Assembly (NCBI RefSeq): GCF_044373315.1
Contig: NZ_JBILQK010000005.1
Location: 1-64,000 of the forward strand
Length of the DNA: 64,000 bases
DNA from: JACDQM01 sp044373315
Lineage (GTDB): Bacteria > Pseudomonadota > Gammaproteobacteria > Burkholderiales > Burkholderiaceae_C
Direction of reading: 5' to 3'
Positions within the stretch are counted from its first letter, which is position 1, and the number at the start of each line of letters is the position of its first letter. The notes below the pieces were generated by a model, which saw only the letters and a list, made by a program, of their open reading frames with translations, was not told the origin of the DNA and searched no databases. Of the stretch, positions 1-7,258 are shown in pieces. The translations under genes and the position numbers were made by a program.

Positions 1-2
1 GC

Positions 3-125
3 CACCTGCCGGTGGTGGACGGCGACACAGTGTTAGGCATGATCTCGATCCGCGACCTGATGGAACTCATCATTGCCGAGCATGAGGCCACGATCTCCCA
101 CCTGGAGAACTACATTCAGTCCTGA
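3..125 (+). CDS. CBS-domain protein, C-terminal end (partial)
   Basis: The window opens inside a gene whose last 40 codons read HLPVVDGDTVLGMISIRDLM and onward to a TGA at 123-125. The pattern 'LPVVD-x-D-x-x-LGMISIRDL' is the end of a CBS domain, an adenosyl-ligand sensing module usually present in pairs. A short charged helix follows. The upstream part and any partner domain lie outside the window, so the full architecture cannot be judged. It may be a stand-alone CBS-pair protein. Confidence 0.75.
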   Translation, partial: HLPVVDGDTVLGMISIRDLMELIIAEHEATISHLENYIQS

Positions 126-221
126 GCTGAGCGACCACAGACCGGCGGTTGCCAGACGTCCACTCATGGCCGACAGGCGCCGGCCGCTTGACGCCAGGTA
201 TCGTGCGGCATGAGCCTGATG

Positions 222-548
222 TCAGTGGCGATAGTCCTCTTCGCGCTGGTGGCGAACGGCGCCTACGACTACGTCGTCTCCAATGATTTCGAACAGCACG
301 ACATAACCGGCACCGCCAAATGGAACGATGAATTCGCGCGAACGGCCGTTACCTAGCTCGGCCTTTCGGCACGTGTATGGCGACCAGGACAGCAGGCGCA
401 TTCCCTCGCTGGCCGCATCGAGCGCGCGTTGGGGCGTGATCCAGTCCGGTGTTTCACTGGCGAGCTCCCGCTCGATGGCGAAATCTTCCAGACGTTGAAG
501 GTCAGCAACGGCCTCTTCGAGAAATGTGACGGTGCAGCCGGTGGTCAC
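222..548 (-). CDS. RelE/ParE-superfamily toxin
   Basis: This 108-residue protein has the ParE/RelE-like layout: an N-terminal helical hairpin (about residues 10-50, including DLQRLEDFAIERELA) followed by a beta-sheet with the motifs 'GNGRSREFIVPFG', 'GYVVLFEI' and 'VVVGAVRHQREEDY' at the C-terminus. Such proteins poison gyrase or cleave mRNA and are neutralised by the product of the gene just upstream. The start ATG overlaps the stop of the antitoxin gene by four bases (ATGA), which implies translational coupling and an antitoxin-first operon. Which target it acts on cannot be told from sequence. Confidence 0.85.
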   Translation of the reverse strand: MTTGCTVTFLEEAVADLQRLEDFAIERELASETPDWITPQRALDAASEGMRLLSWSPYTCRKAELGNGRSREFIVPFGGAGYVVLFEIIGDDVVVGAVRHQREEDYRH

Positions 549-829
549 TTGCCAGCGCGCTGGGTCGCTCGACGCTTCGCGTCATCCAGGCGCCCCTGCA
601 AGCCGGTCATGACATCGTCGACCGTGCGGCCGCCGCCTTCTCGCTTCCACCGCTCAATGGCGGCCTCGCCGCGATCGACGAACTCGGCCTGGACTCGACG
701 CCAAGCTGCGGCCGAGACGACCGCCTCCTCGATGAACTGCGTCAGCGACTCGCCTTCGCGCAAGACGGCCTCGACTTCGGCGCGAACCTCGGGCTCGACG
801 CGGATCGGAGGAAAGGTGGCGGAGCGCAT
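545..829 (-). CDS. Antitoxin (YlcI/YnfO-like, RHH-type N-terminus)
   Basis: This 94-residue protein starts MRSATFPPIRVEPEVRAEVE, a short beta strand then helices with 'EGESLTQFIEEAV', as in ribbon-helix-helix antitoxins and the YlcI/YnfO family. The C-terminal half (about residues 45-94) is charged and helical, the usual toxin-binding tail. It would neutralise the ParE-like toxin encoded immediately downstream and repress the operon. I chose the ATG at 829 because it precedes the conserved start and sits just after an inverted repeat; a longer frame runs upstream to 1249 but has no family resemblance. Confidence 0.8.
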   Translation of the reverse strand: MRSATFPPIRVEPEVRAEVEAVLREGESLTQFIEEAVVSAAAWRRVQAEFVDRGEAAIERWKREGGGRTVDDVMTGLQGRLDDAKRRATQRAGK

Positions 830-837
830 GGATGGAA

Positions 838-855
838 TGTATAGCAAACGTGCTA
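838..855 (-). promoter_or_regulatory. Candidate TA operator overlapping a -10 box
   Basis: The inverted repeat TAGCA-cgtt-TGCTA (842-855) lies 13 bases upstream of the antitoxin ATG. On the minus strand it runs into TATACA (838-843), a plausible -10 element. A repressor bound there would block its own transcription, as is typical of antitoxin autoregulation. If the -10 assignment is right, the mRNA would have almost no leader. Confidence 0.4.
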
Positions 856-1053
856 CAGCCGCAATCGAGGACGCACTGAAGCCGACAGTCGCCGATGATC
901 GCTCCTGGCCGGCTGCGGCCTTCCAGTGCAAGCCATTCGACCACCAGCGACCTCTGCCAAGTCCCCCCCCTGCGTCGGCAACGCCAACGCCGGCCGTTCT
1001 CGTGCTGGTGAATCGAATCAAGTGGGTGACGTGCTGCTGAAGCGCCAGGCCGC

Positions 1054-1305
1054 TCAGCGCCCCGCCTCCCCCATCACCTCCGCACCGGCCGGACTCGGCA
1101 CCGCCGCATACTGCTCGGCAAAGCGTGGCCGGACGGTGGCGGTGTCGAGCACGAAGATGGCGACAGGGTCGCTGCGCTGGTTGCAGACGCAAAGAATACG
1201 GATGCGCGGCGAGAAGCGGGCACCGTACGGATAGGAGCCACCCGTCCATTCATGGGCCTGCAGAGGCGGTGCACCATCATCGGCCAGCGTGCAGCCCGAC
1301 GGGCA
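1054..1305 (-). pseudogene. Lactonase 3'-end remnant A
   Basis: The minus strand encodes a fragment matching the last roughly 80 residues of the intact lactonase at 7259-8500. Shared stretches include AHEWTxGSxP, ARFSP, CNQRSD, DTAT and the identical terminus EVMGEAGR followed by TGA. Resemblance stops near 1300, so the N-terminal four fifths are missing. Substitutions are many (for example RIRILCVCNQ against DGRFLYVCNQ), which indicates an old, non-functional relic. The region from 856 to 1053 between this and the antitoxin promoter shows nothing else I recognise. Confidence 0.8.
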
Positions 1306-1410
1306 CAAGCGGGCCATCGGCAGCATGGCGAGCACCGACTGATCAGCAGCGCTGCCGTCATCCGGCGAATCAAACTGCGGTATGGTTATCCATCGTTGGA
1401 GTGTGTACAG

Positions 1411-2187
1411 ATGCCCCCTTCAAGCTCGTGCGGACTCGTCTCGCGCAGCAGCCGTCGCCGGCTGCTTCTGTTGGGCTTGAGTGCTTGGGCTGGGCCCGCT
1501 TGGCCGCGGGAGGCGCTGACCTTGGCCGCCACCGAGTTCCCACCGTACACCGGCGAGGGCTTGCTCGGTGGAGGCTTCCTGACCCGTGCGATCGCGATGG
1601 CGCTTGAGCGTTCGGGCTATGTCGCGCGCACCAGCTTTTTCCCCTGGAGCCGCGCGCTCCAATTGACACAGACCGGCCAGGTCGATGGCATCTCCGCGAT
1701 CTGGCGCACCGTGGAGCGCGAGCAGTGGCTGGCTTTCTCAGATCCGATCGTCAACAACGAACTCGGTTTCTATGCGTTAGCAGAACGAGGGCCCTTGCTG
1801 AGCAAGTTGTCTGACATCAAGCAACGGAAGCTGAAGGTCGGTGTCGTGCGAGGGTATGCCGTGCCCAAGGCCTTGCTTGAATTGAAGCCGCAAGTGCAGG
1901 AAGCGTTGAGCGACGCAGCCGGCCTGCGGATGCTGGCTGCCGGACGCATGGACTTGATGCTCATCGACCGGGCTGTGGCCTTTCACATCCTGTCCGAGCT
2001 TTCGCCCGGCATGCGGGCCAGCCTAGCTTGGCAGAGCATCTTGGTTGAGTCCTCGCCCTTGCACATTGCATTGCGGCGCGACTCGCCTCGCCATGCTCAA
2101 CAGCTGCTCGCTTTCAATGCCGGTCTGACTGCCATCACGATGGATGGCTCGCTCGCCAAACTCAAGAAGGAATACGGCCTCGCCTAG
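1411..2187 (+). CDS. Periplasmic substrate-binding protein, SBP_bac_3 type
   Basis: This 258-residue protein has a signal-like N-terminus (basic SRSSRRR, then LLLLGLSAWAGPAWP) and a mature domain starting 'LAATEFPPYTGEG', the classic opening of amino-acid-type solute-binding proteins. 'WSRALQLTQTGQVDGISAIWRT-x-ER' and 'AFSDPIV' match the ligand-binding core. No permease or ATPase lies nearby, so it may act as an orphan binding protein or a sensor for a remote transporter. I chose the ATG at 1411, preceded by TTGGAG ten bases upstream. It lies between two lactonase gene fragments, which suggests an inserted segment. Confidence 0.8.
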   Translation: MPPSSSCGLVSRSSRRRLLLLGLSAWAGPAWPREALTLAATEFPPYTGEGLLGGGFLTRAIAMALERSGYVARTSFFPWSRALQLTQTGQVDGISAIWRTVEREQWLAFSDPIVNNELGFYALAERGPLLSKLSDIKQRKLKVGVVRGYAVPKALLELKPQVQEALSDAAGLRMLAAGRMDLMLIDRAVAFHILSELSPGMRASLAWQSILVESSPLHIALRRDSPRHAQQLLAFNAGLTAITMDGSLAKLKKEYGLA

Positions 2188-2268
2188 CTTGCGGTTGAAG
2201 ATCGCCGACCATTCCCGTCTTGGCTAGGGCCACCTAGGGTCCGCCGATTCAGCGGCGAGAACACCCCC

Positions 2269-2602
2269 TCAGGGCCCCGCCTCCCCCATCACCTTCGCAC
2301 ACGCCGGGCTCGGCACCGACACATACGGCCCGGCCAAGCACGGCAGGCCGGTGGCGGTTTCGAGCGCGAACACGGCGCCATGGTCGATGCGCTGGTTGCA
2401 GACGTAGAGAAAACGGCAGTCGGCTGAAGCCAGCAGGTCAGAGGCGACGTTGGTGCCCGCAAAGCCCTCGGGCAGGCGGCTCAGCTCAGCGCGCTGCGTC
2501 AGGCGGCCGTGCGCGCCTCCATTTGCGGACAGGCGAGGGTGCTGGCTTCTTCGTTGAGCACATAGAGCTGGGGGGATCACGCGGGCGGAACACGAGTCGG
2601 CG
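2269..2602 (-). pseudogene. Lactonase 3'-end remnant B with internal deletion
   Basis: The minus strand matches two separated parts of the intact lactonase. One is GRLTQRAELSxLPEGFAGTN and the following ASDLLASAD; the other is VCNQRxDH to the terminal EVMGEAG-like end. The segment between them is missing, joined at the repeated motif DGRFLY (here CRFLY). Upstream of the first block the reading frame is shifted but the DNA still resembles the lactonase to about 2602. It then abuts filler and the truncated hydrolase. This is a dead gene end. Confidence 0.85.
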
Positions 2603-2607
2603 AGCGC

Positions 2608-3021
2608 CTATTCATCGTTAGCGTTAGCGTCGACGCGGGGCTCGGCCTGATCCAGCCCGAACCGACCCGGCTTGACGGGCCGGCTGTTCTGGTTCTCCAG
2701 GCCGATGCCGTGGGCTTGCAGCATCGCTTCAGCAGTCGCCACAAGGAAGGGAATGGAGACCTTCGACAGATCACCACAGTGCAACTCAACGCAGGCCGGC
2801 GCGTCCCAGGCCAGGAACGGACGGCAGTCGAATGCCGGGTGGTGCAAGATGTCGGCGTCGTCTTCCTTGGTCGCGCCGAAGCCGTTCAGGAAGACGACTG
2901 GCTCCCGCGGGCCGCTGCGGCCGATCATCGCCATGTCGACCACCACGCCGTTGACCTGAAGCCGAACGATGCTGCGGCGGAAGTCACGCAAAGGCGCCAT
3001 GGCGTTGTGATCGCTCATCAT
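2608..3021 (-). pseudogene. Alpha/beta hydrolase, 5' part only
   Basis: The frame encodes 137 residues. The first roughly 100 look like the start of an alpha/beta hydrolase: 'PVVFLNGFGATKEDDADI' (oxyanion loop region, HGFG-like), 'FLAWDAPACVELHC' and 'DLSKVSIPFLVATAEAML'. The chain then breaks into unrelated sequence and stops before the nucleophile elbow and the rest of the catalytic triad, so it cannot be an active hydrolase. The start overlaps the aminotransferase stop (TAATG), so it was the last gene of that operon. Its lost 3' end was replaced by filler next to lactonase remnant B. Confidence 0.75.
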
Positions 3022-4238
3022 TAGCTTGTTGTCGAGTCGGCGAAGCCTTGAGTTGCCGTGCAGGCCTTGTCGAGCGAGGCCTCGTCCAGCGCATAGGCGA
3101 TGCGCAGGTACGGCCCCAGCCCGAAGGCACTGCCTGGCATGACGGCGACGCCGGTCTCGTCCAGCAGGGCGAGCGCCACATCCTCGTCTGAGGTGAGCAA
3201 ACGACCTGCGGCGCTGCGCCGACCGATCAGCCCCTCGCAGGACGCGAAGGCATAGAACGCGCCCGCCGGTTTCGCGCAACGCAGACCACGGATGCGATTC
3301 AGGCGGGTCACCACGGCATCGCGCCGGCGCTCGAAGACGGCGCGGGTGTTCCGTACGAAATCCTGTGGCCCGGTCAGTGCGGCCAGCGCTGCATGTTGCG
3401 AGATGGAGCAGGCGCCTGAGGTCTGCTGGCCCTGCAGCTTCTCCATGGCTTCCAGCAACCAAGCCGGTCCGGTCGCAAAGCCGATCCGCCAGCCGGTCAT
3501 GGCATAGGCCTTGGAGACCCCGTTCATCGTCAGCGTACGGGCGCGCATCCGAGGCTCCACCTGCGCCAGGGTGGCGAAGCGCGCACCGTCGAAGATCAGG
3601 TGTTCGTAGATGTCGTCGCTGAGCACCAGCACATCGGGATGGCCCAACAGCACCTCGGCCAAGGCCTGCAGCTCTTCCATGCTGTACACGGCGCCAGTTG
3701 GGTTGGAAGGTGAGTTGAGGATCAGCCAGCGCGTGCGCGGCGTGATCGCAACGGACAGGGCCTGCGGTGTCAGCTTGAAGCCGCTGGCCTCGCCGCAGGC
3801 GACGACTGTTGTCCTCGCACCGCACAACTGCACCATCTCCGGGTAGCTGACCCAGTACGGCGCGGGGACGATCACCTCGTCCCCCGCGTTCAGCGTGGCG
3901 GCCAGCGCGTTGTAGATCACCTGCTTGCCGCCGCTGCAAACCAGCGTTTCCTGCCAGCGCGTGTCGATGCCGTTCTCGTCGCGAAACTTCGCTGCGATGG
4001 CTTCGCGCAAGGCACGCAGGCCGGCCACTTGGGTGTACCGCGTATGGCCGGCGTTGATGGCGGCGATGGCGGCTTGGCGCACATGGGCCGGCGTGTCGAA
4101 GTCCGGCTCGCCGGCATTCAGTGAGATCACCGGTGCACCGGACGCCTTGCGTTCGGCCACGCGGTCGATCATGCGGTAGGTCGCCGACGGCCGCGCCGCC
4201 GCGAGATGGATATTCAAGCGCTGCGTCGTGTCGCTCAT
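3021..4238 (-). CDS. Class I/II PLP-dependent aminotransferase
   Basis: This 405-residue protein is a fold-type I aminotransferase of the aspartate aminotransferase group. Visible motifs are 'LNAGEPDFDTP', 'HTRYTQVAGLRALREAIA', 'NSPSNPTG', 'SDDIYEHLIFDG' and the PLP lysine in SKAYAMTGWRIG (about residue 243). Near the end, 'YLRIAYAL' holds the carboxylate-binding arginine. It would transfer an amino group between an amino acid and a 2-oxo acid. The start at 4238 overlaps the stop of the aldolase gene upstream (ATGA), so it is co-translated with the RraA-type genes. In that context it probably handles the oxo acid released by those aldolases. The exact substrate is unknown. Confidence 0.93.
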   Translation of the reverse strand: MSDTTQRLNIHLAAARPSATYRMIDRVAERKASGAPVISLNAGEPDFDTPAHVRQAAIAAINAGHTRYTQVAGLRALREAIAAKFRDENGIDTRWQETLVCSGGKQVIYNALAATLNAGDEVIVPAPYWVSYPEMVQLCGARTTVVACGEASGFKLTPQALSVAITPRTRWLILNSPSNPTGAVYSMEELQALAEVLLGHPDVLVLSDDIYEHLIFDGARFATLAQVEPRMRARTLTMNGVSKAYAMTGWRIGFATGPAWLLEAMEKLQGQQTSGACSISQHAALAALTGPQDFVRNTRAVFERRRDAVVTRLNRIRGLRCAKPAGAFYAFASCEGLIGRRSAAGRLLTSDEDVALALLDETGVAVMPGSAFGLGPYLRIAYALDEASLDKACTATQGFADSTTS

Positions 4239-4861
4239 GCGCACGTCCGCCATGCCGAAAGTCCGAGCAGGTCCACGGTCGTCTCGCCTAGGGCCAGCCG
4301 AGCCATGAAGTCAGCTTCCTTCCTGGCCCTCGCTTCACCAGCCACCAGGACTGCGTCGATCTGCGCGAAGGGCAAGACCACCACGCCATCGTCATCTGCG
4401 ACCACGAGGTCCCCGGCTGCGATCTGCACGCCGGTCATGTGAATGGGCTGGCCGACCGAAGGCGCGCTCGCCTTGATCGTGCCGCGCACGGAAATGCCGC
4501 GAGAGAAGACCGGGAAGCGCCGGCGCGACATCGCCGCGACATCGCGCACGCCACCATCAATGACCAGGCCCACGATGCCCGCGGCCTCGGCCGCGACCGT
4601 CAGCACCTCGCCCCAGTAGCCCGCCACGAAGTCGTTGGCGGTAACCACAAGCACGCTGCCACGCGGCGCACGCTCAAGCGCGAGGTGGATGGCGAGGTTG
4701 TCTCCCGGGGCACAGCGCACCGGGTAGGCCGGGGCGGCGATGGCCGCGCCAGCCCATACCGGACGGATCGCCGGGTCGATGGCGCAAGGCTGACCGGATG
4801 CCTCGTATAAGGTCGAAGCGCCAAGGGCGAGGGCGCGAGCGTTCCGCTTGGCGTGACTCAT
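4235..4861 (-). CDS. RraA-family aldolase-like protein (third in operon)
   Basis: This 208-residue protein belongs to the RraA/HMG-CHA aldolase family. The family signature is present as 'GIVGLVIDGGVRDV' with the Arg-Asp pair that binds substrate and metal in 4-hydroxy-4-methyl-2-oxoglutarate aldolases. 'GDNLAIHLAL' and 'GDLVVADDDGVVVLP' are also typical. It differs clearly from its two neighbours, starting further into the fold with 'STLYEASG' in place of the usual 'TPGVSDAM'. It overlaps the preceding and following genes by four bases each. Likely role is retro-aldol or decarboxylation chemistry on a branched hydroxy-oxo diacid; RNase E inhibition, the E. coli RraA role, is less likely in this context. 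Confidence 0.85.
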   Translation of the reverse strand: MSHAKRNARALALGASTLYEASGQPCAIDPAIRPVWAGAAIAAPAYPVRCAPGDNLAIHLALERAPRGSVLVVTANDFVAGYWGEVLTVAAEAAGIVGLVIDGGVRDVAAMSRRRFPVFSRGISVRGTIKASAPSVGQPIHMTGVQIAAGDLVVADDDGVVVLPFAQIDAVLVAGEARARKEADFMARLALGETTVDLLGLSAWRTCA

Positions 4862-5523
4862 GAGTTCCTCGTCTGCAGCCGGTGGTAGCCGAGTTGCGCG
4901 CGGGCCTCGCCAAGCGTCTGCCCTTGCGCAATCAATTCGCGGATGCGCGACTCGGCGGCCTCGATGCGGTGCGCCACATCGGCCACTTCGGCAGCCCGTA
5001 CGCGCGGTACGACGACCACGCCGTTGGCGTCGGCCACCACGATGTCCCGGGACACCACGCGCGCAGTGCCGACAGTCACTGGCTGGTTCACGGAAAGCAC
5101 CTCCACACGGTCCTTGCCCGTGCGCATGAAGCGGCCGCGTGTGAACAGCGGATAGCCCTCGCCCAGCGCCTTGGCAACGTCGCGGCAGACGCCGTCGATG
5201 ACGGTGGCAGCAATGCCTCGCAGGCCGGCGTACTGGGTCATGATGTCGCCCCAGACGGTGCAGTCTGCGCGGCCGTCGTTGTCGATAACGATCACGTCGC
5301 CCTCGCTCACATCGTCGATGAAGTCGCCGACGGTGCCCGCCGGCTGACCGCAGCTCACGTACTTGACGGTGAAAGCCGGGCCGACCACGGTGCCCCGATA
5401 GTCGGCCAGCGGCATGATGCCCAGGCACTGGCCCGGGATGCCCAGCTTGTCCATGGCATCGGACACGCCGGGCGTGTCCAAGCCCTTGAACAGGGCCACC
5501 AGTTCCAGGTCTTGCGGGCTCAT
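4858..5523 (-). CDS. RraA-family HMG/CHA aldolase-like protein (second in operon)
   Basis: This 221-residue protein shows the family motifs in order: 'DTPGVSDAMDKLG', 'VGPAFTVKYV', 'GDVIVIDNDGRADCTVWGD', 'ATVIDGVCRDV' with the substrate/metal Arg-Asp pair, and 'DIVVADANGVVVVP'. A C-terminal helix rich in Arg and Glu follows. The first-listed neighbour upstream has the same length (221 residues) but is only distantly similar, so these are diverged paralogs. The start at 5523 overlaps the upstream stop by ATGA. The likely reaction is cleavage of 4-hydroxy-4-methyl-2-oxoglutarate or 4-carboxy-4-hydroxy-2-oxoadipate to pyruvate or oxaloacetate. Confidence 0.88.
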   Translation of the reverse strand: MSPQDLELVALFKGLDTPGVSDAMDKLGIPGQCLGIMPLADYRGTVVGPAFTVKYVSCGQPAGTVGDFIDDVSEGDVIVIDNDGRADCTVWGDIMTQYAGLRGIAATVIDGVCRDVAKALGEGYPLFTRGRFMRTGKDRVEVLSVNQPVTVGTARVVSRDIVVADANGVVVVPRVRAAEVADVAHRIEAAESRIRELIAQGQTLGEARAQLGYHRLQTRNS

Positions 5524-6185
5524 CGCACGCTGCCCACCGTGATGGCCTCGAATTCCCTGTCGTGCATCACGTCCTCGACGGAGCGGCCGGACCGCACGGC
5601 CTGCACCATGCCGTCCTGGCGGCGCGCGATGCGATCGGCGAGCTCGAGCACCGCCTCGATCTGGTGTTGCGGAACGAAGACTGTGCCGCAACGGTCAGCG
5701 ATCAGGTAGTCGCCCTCGTTCACCGTCACGCCAGCAACCTGGATCGGAATACCAGCCCCGCGCTGCACGATGCGGTTGCGCGCGCTGACCATCGTCACGC
5801 CGCAGCCAAAGACGGGGTAGCCGATCTCTTCAATGGCCTCGATGTCCCGGCTGTAGCCATCGATGACGGTGCCGCGCACGCCCTTGGCCTTGGCCGCGTT
5901 GGCCAGGATGTCGCCCCAGCAGGACACGCCTTCGATGCCGCCGGCGATGACCAGGATCCGGTCATCGCCGGCGATGGAGGCGATCACCGGGGAGATGAGG
6001 TGCACTGTCGGCGCGCTGTCTGTCTTCGGGCCGAGCAGCACGGTGCTCGCGCGGCCGACGATGCGCGGGCACGGCCACAAGGGGCGCAGCCCGACCGTGG
6101 CGCCCGGCAAGGCAAGGAAGTCGAGTGCGTCGGACACCGTGGTGGTGTCCAGACGCGCGAGGCGATCAAGAAGTGCAGCAGTCAT
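5520..6185 (-). CDS. RraA-family HMG/CHA aldolase-like protein (first in operon)
   Basis: This 221-residue protein carries 'LDTTTVSDALDFL', 'GRASTVLLGP', 'GDDRILVIAGGIEGVSCWGD', 'GTVIDGYSRDIEAI' and 'GDYLIADRCGTVFVP', the RraA-family series with the Arg-Asp pair intact. It is the first gene of a tightly overlapping minus-strand operon (three RraA-type genes, aminotransferase, broken hydrolase). It is divergent from a LysR regulator about 100 bases away, which probably controls it. I chose the ATG at 6185; a GTG at 6215 in frame is an alternative. Neither has a strong ribosome-binding site. Confidence 0.88.
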   Translation of the reverse strand: MTAALLDRLARLDTTTVSDALDFLALPGATVGLRPLWPCPRIVGRASTVLLGPKTDSAPTVHLISPVIASIAGDDRILVIAGGIEGVSCWGDILANAAKAKGVRGTVIDGYSRDIEAIEEIGYPVFGCGVTMVSARNRIVQRGAGIPIQVAGVTVNEGDYLIADRCGTVFVPQHQIEAVLELADRIARRQDGMVQAVRSGRSVEDVMHDREFEAITVGSVR

Positions 6186-6260
6186 GGCGAGGGCCAATGA
6201 AAAACAGGTCTCCACTTTCGGCCGCGCCCATCGTTCTGTAAATTCCGAATCAGGGAAGGG

Positions 6261-6274
6261 TTCGATATGCCGAA
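6261..6274. promoter_or_regulatory. Candidate LysR box
   Basis: TTCG-atatgc-CGAA is a perfect 4+4 dyad that also fits the T-N11-A rule for LysR-type regulators. It lies between the divergent aldolase operon and the LysR gene, 15 bases before the LysR start. A second small palindrome, ATTCCGAAT, lies at 6242-6250 and could be the companion half-site. Confidence 0.4.
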
Positions 6275-6288
6275 CCTATGGAATCGAG

Positions 6289-7194
6289 ATGATCAACTTT
6301 CGCTTGATGCGACACCTCTGGCTGTTCCTCGCCGTGGCCGAAGAGCAGCACTTCGGCCGTGCCGCGAAGCGACTGCGCATGTCTCAGCCGCCGCTAACCG
6401 AGCAGATCCAGGTGCTGGAGCAAGCGCTCAAGGCCAAGCTCTTTGTGCGCTCACGACGGGGTGCGCAACTGACGCCGGTCGGGCAGGCCATCTTGCCGGC
6501 GGTGCGCAAGTTCGCTCAGCAGATGGAGCATCTGGAGCTGGCCGTTCGGGAGGCCACCACCGGGCAGACCGGTGTGCTGACCATTGGCGCGATCGCTTCG
6601 GCCATGGTGGAGGTTCTGCCGCCCTTTCTTGAGCGACTGCGAAAAGCGCATCCGCAACTCACAATCTCGGTCAGAGAGATCGACAGCGTGGATGCCGTTC
6701 CGGCACTGCGTGCCGGTGACGTGGACCTGGCCTTTGCGCGGCTGCAGGGTGACCTTGGCGGCGATGTCGAGACGCTGACACTGGCACAGGACCGTCTGGC
6801 AGTCGCCCTGCCGGCAGGGCATCGGCTGGTCGAGCGGTCGCGGATCCGTCTCGGTGAACTGGCCGAGGAACCCTTCGTGATGTTCGCCAGGCACGTCAGC
6901 CCGGTCTACTTCGACAGCATCATCGCCGTGTGCCAGGGGGCCGGCTTCTCGCCCCGGATCCTTCACGAGGTTCGCAGCGTGGCGACTCAGGTCGCCTTCG
7001 TCGGCTGCGGGCAAGGGATTGCCTTGGTGCCGGCCGCCTTGAAACGCGTGGCGCCGAACGGCGTCGTCTTCAAGGCGCTGACCCGCTCGGTCGACGTCGT
7101 GACGACGGCCGCTGCGTGGGCCGCAACGGCAACGAACCCAGCCCTTGCGCTTGCCGTGGAGATCCTGCGCGAGCGAACAAGGAAGCCCACGTGA
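6289..7194 (+). CDS. LysR-type transcriptional regulator of the aldolase operon
   Basis: This 301-residue protein starts with a winged helix-turn-helix: 'LFLAVAEEQHFGRAAKRLRMSQPPLTEQIQVLEQ', read as two blocks, is the LysR DNA-binding signature at residues 9-43. The effector domain begins near residue 90 ('GVLTIGAIASAMVEVLPPFL') with 'LRAGDVDLAFARL' in its first lobe. It is divergent from the RraA-type operon and shares a 103-base intergenic region with it, the normal arrangement for a LysR activator of an adjacent catabolic operon. The inducer is unknown; a hydroxy-oxo acid intermediate would be the natural guess. Confidence 0.92.
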   Translation: MINFRLMRHLWLFLAVAEEQHFGRAAKRLRMSQPPLTEQIQVLEQALKAKLFVRSRRGAQLTPVGQAILPAVRKFAQQMEHLELAVREATTGQTGVLTIGAIASAMVEVLPPFLERLRKAHPQLTISVREIDSVDAVPALRAGDVDLAFARLQGDLGGDVETLTLAQDRLAVALPAGHRLVERSRIRLGELAEEPFVMFARHVSPVYFDSIIAVCQGAGFSPRILHEVRSVATQVAFVGCGQGIALVPAALKRVAPNGVVFKALTRSVDVVTTAAAWAATATNPALALAVEILRERTRKPT

Positions 7195-7258
7195 GCGTGG
7201 CCGTTCAAAGCGGTACAGGCCGCCAGTCAGGCGAGTTGCGGTTGCAGCCTCAGGCAGC

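Noticed and set aside
429..1040. 203-residue plus-strand frame over the toxin-antitoxin region
   Set aside because: Antisense shadow of the antitoxin; there is no start signal and no family resemblance.
2610..2640. Tandem GTTAGC-like repeats near the hydrolase break (cgttagcgttagcg)
   Set aside because: GTTAGC recalls integron core sites, but there is no surrounding palindrome, so it is probably chance or filler from the deletion.
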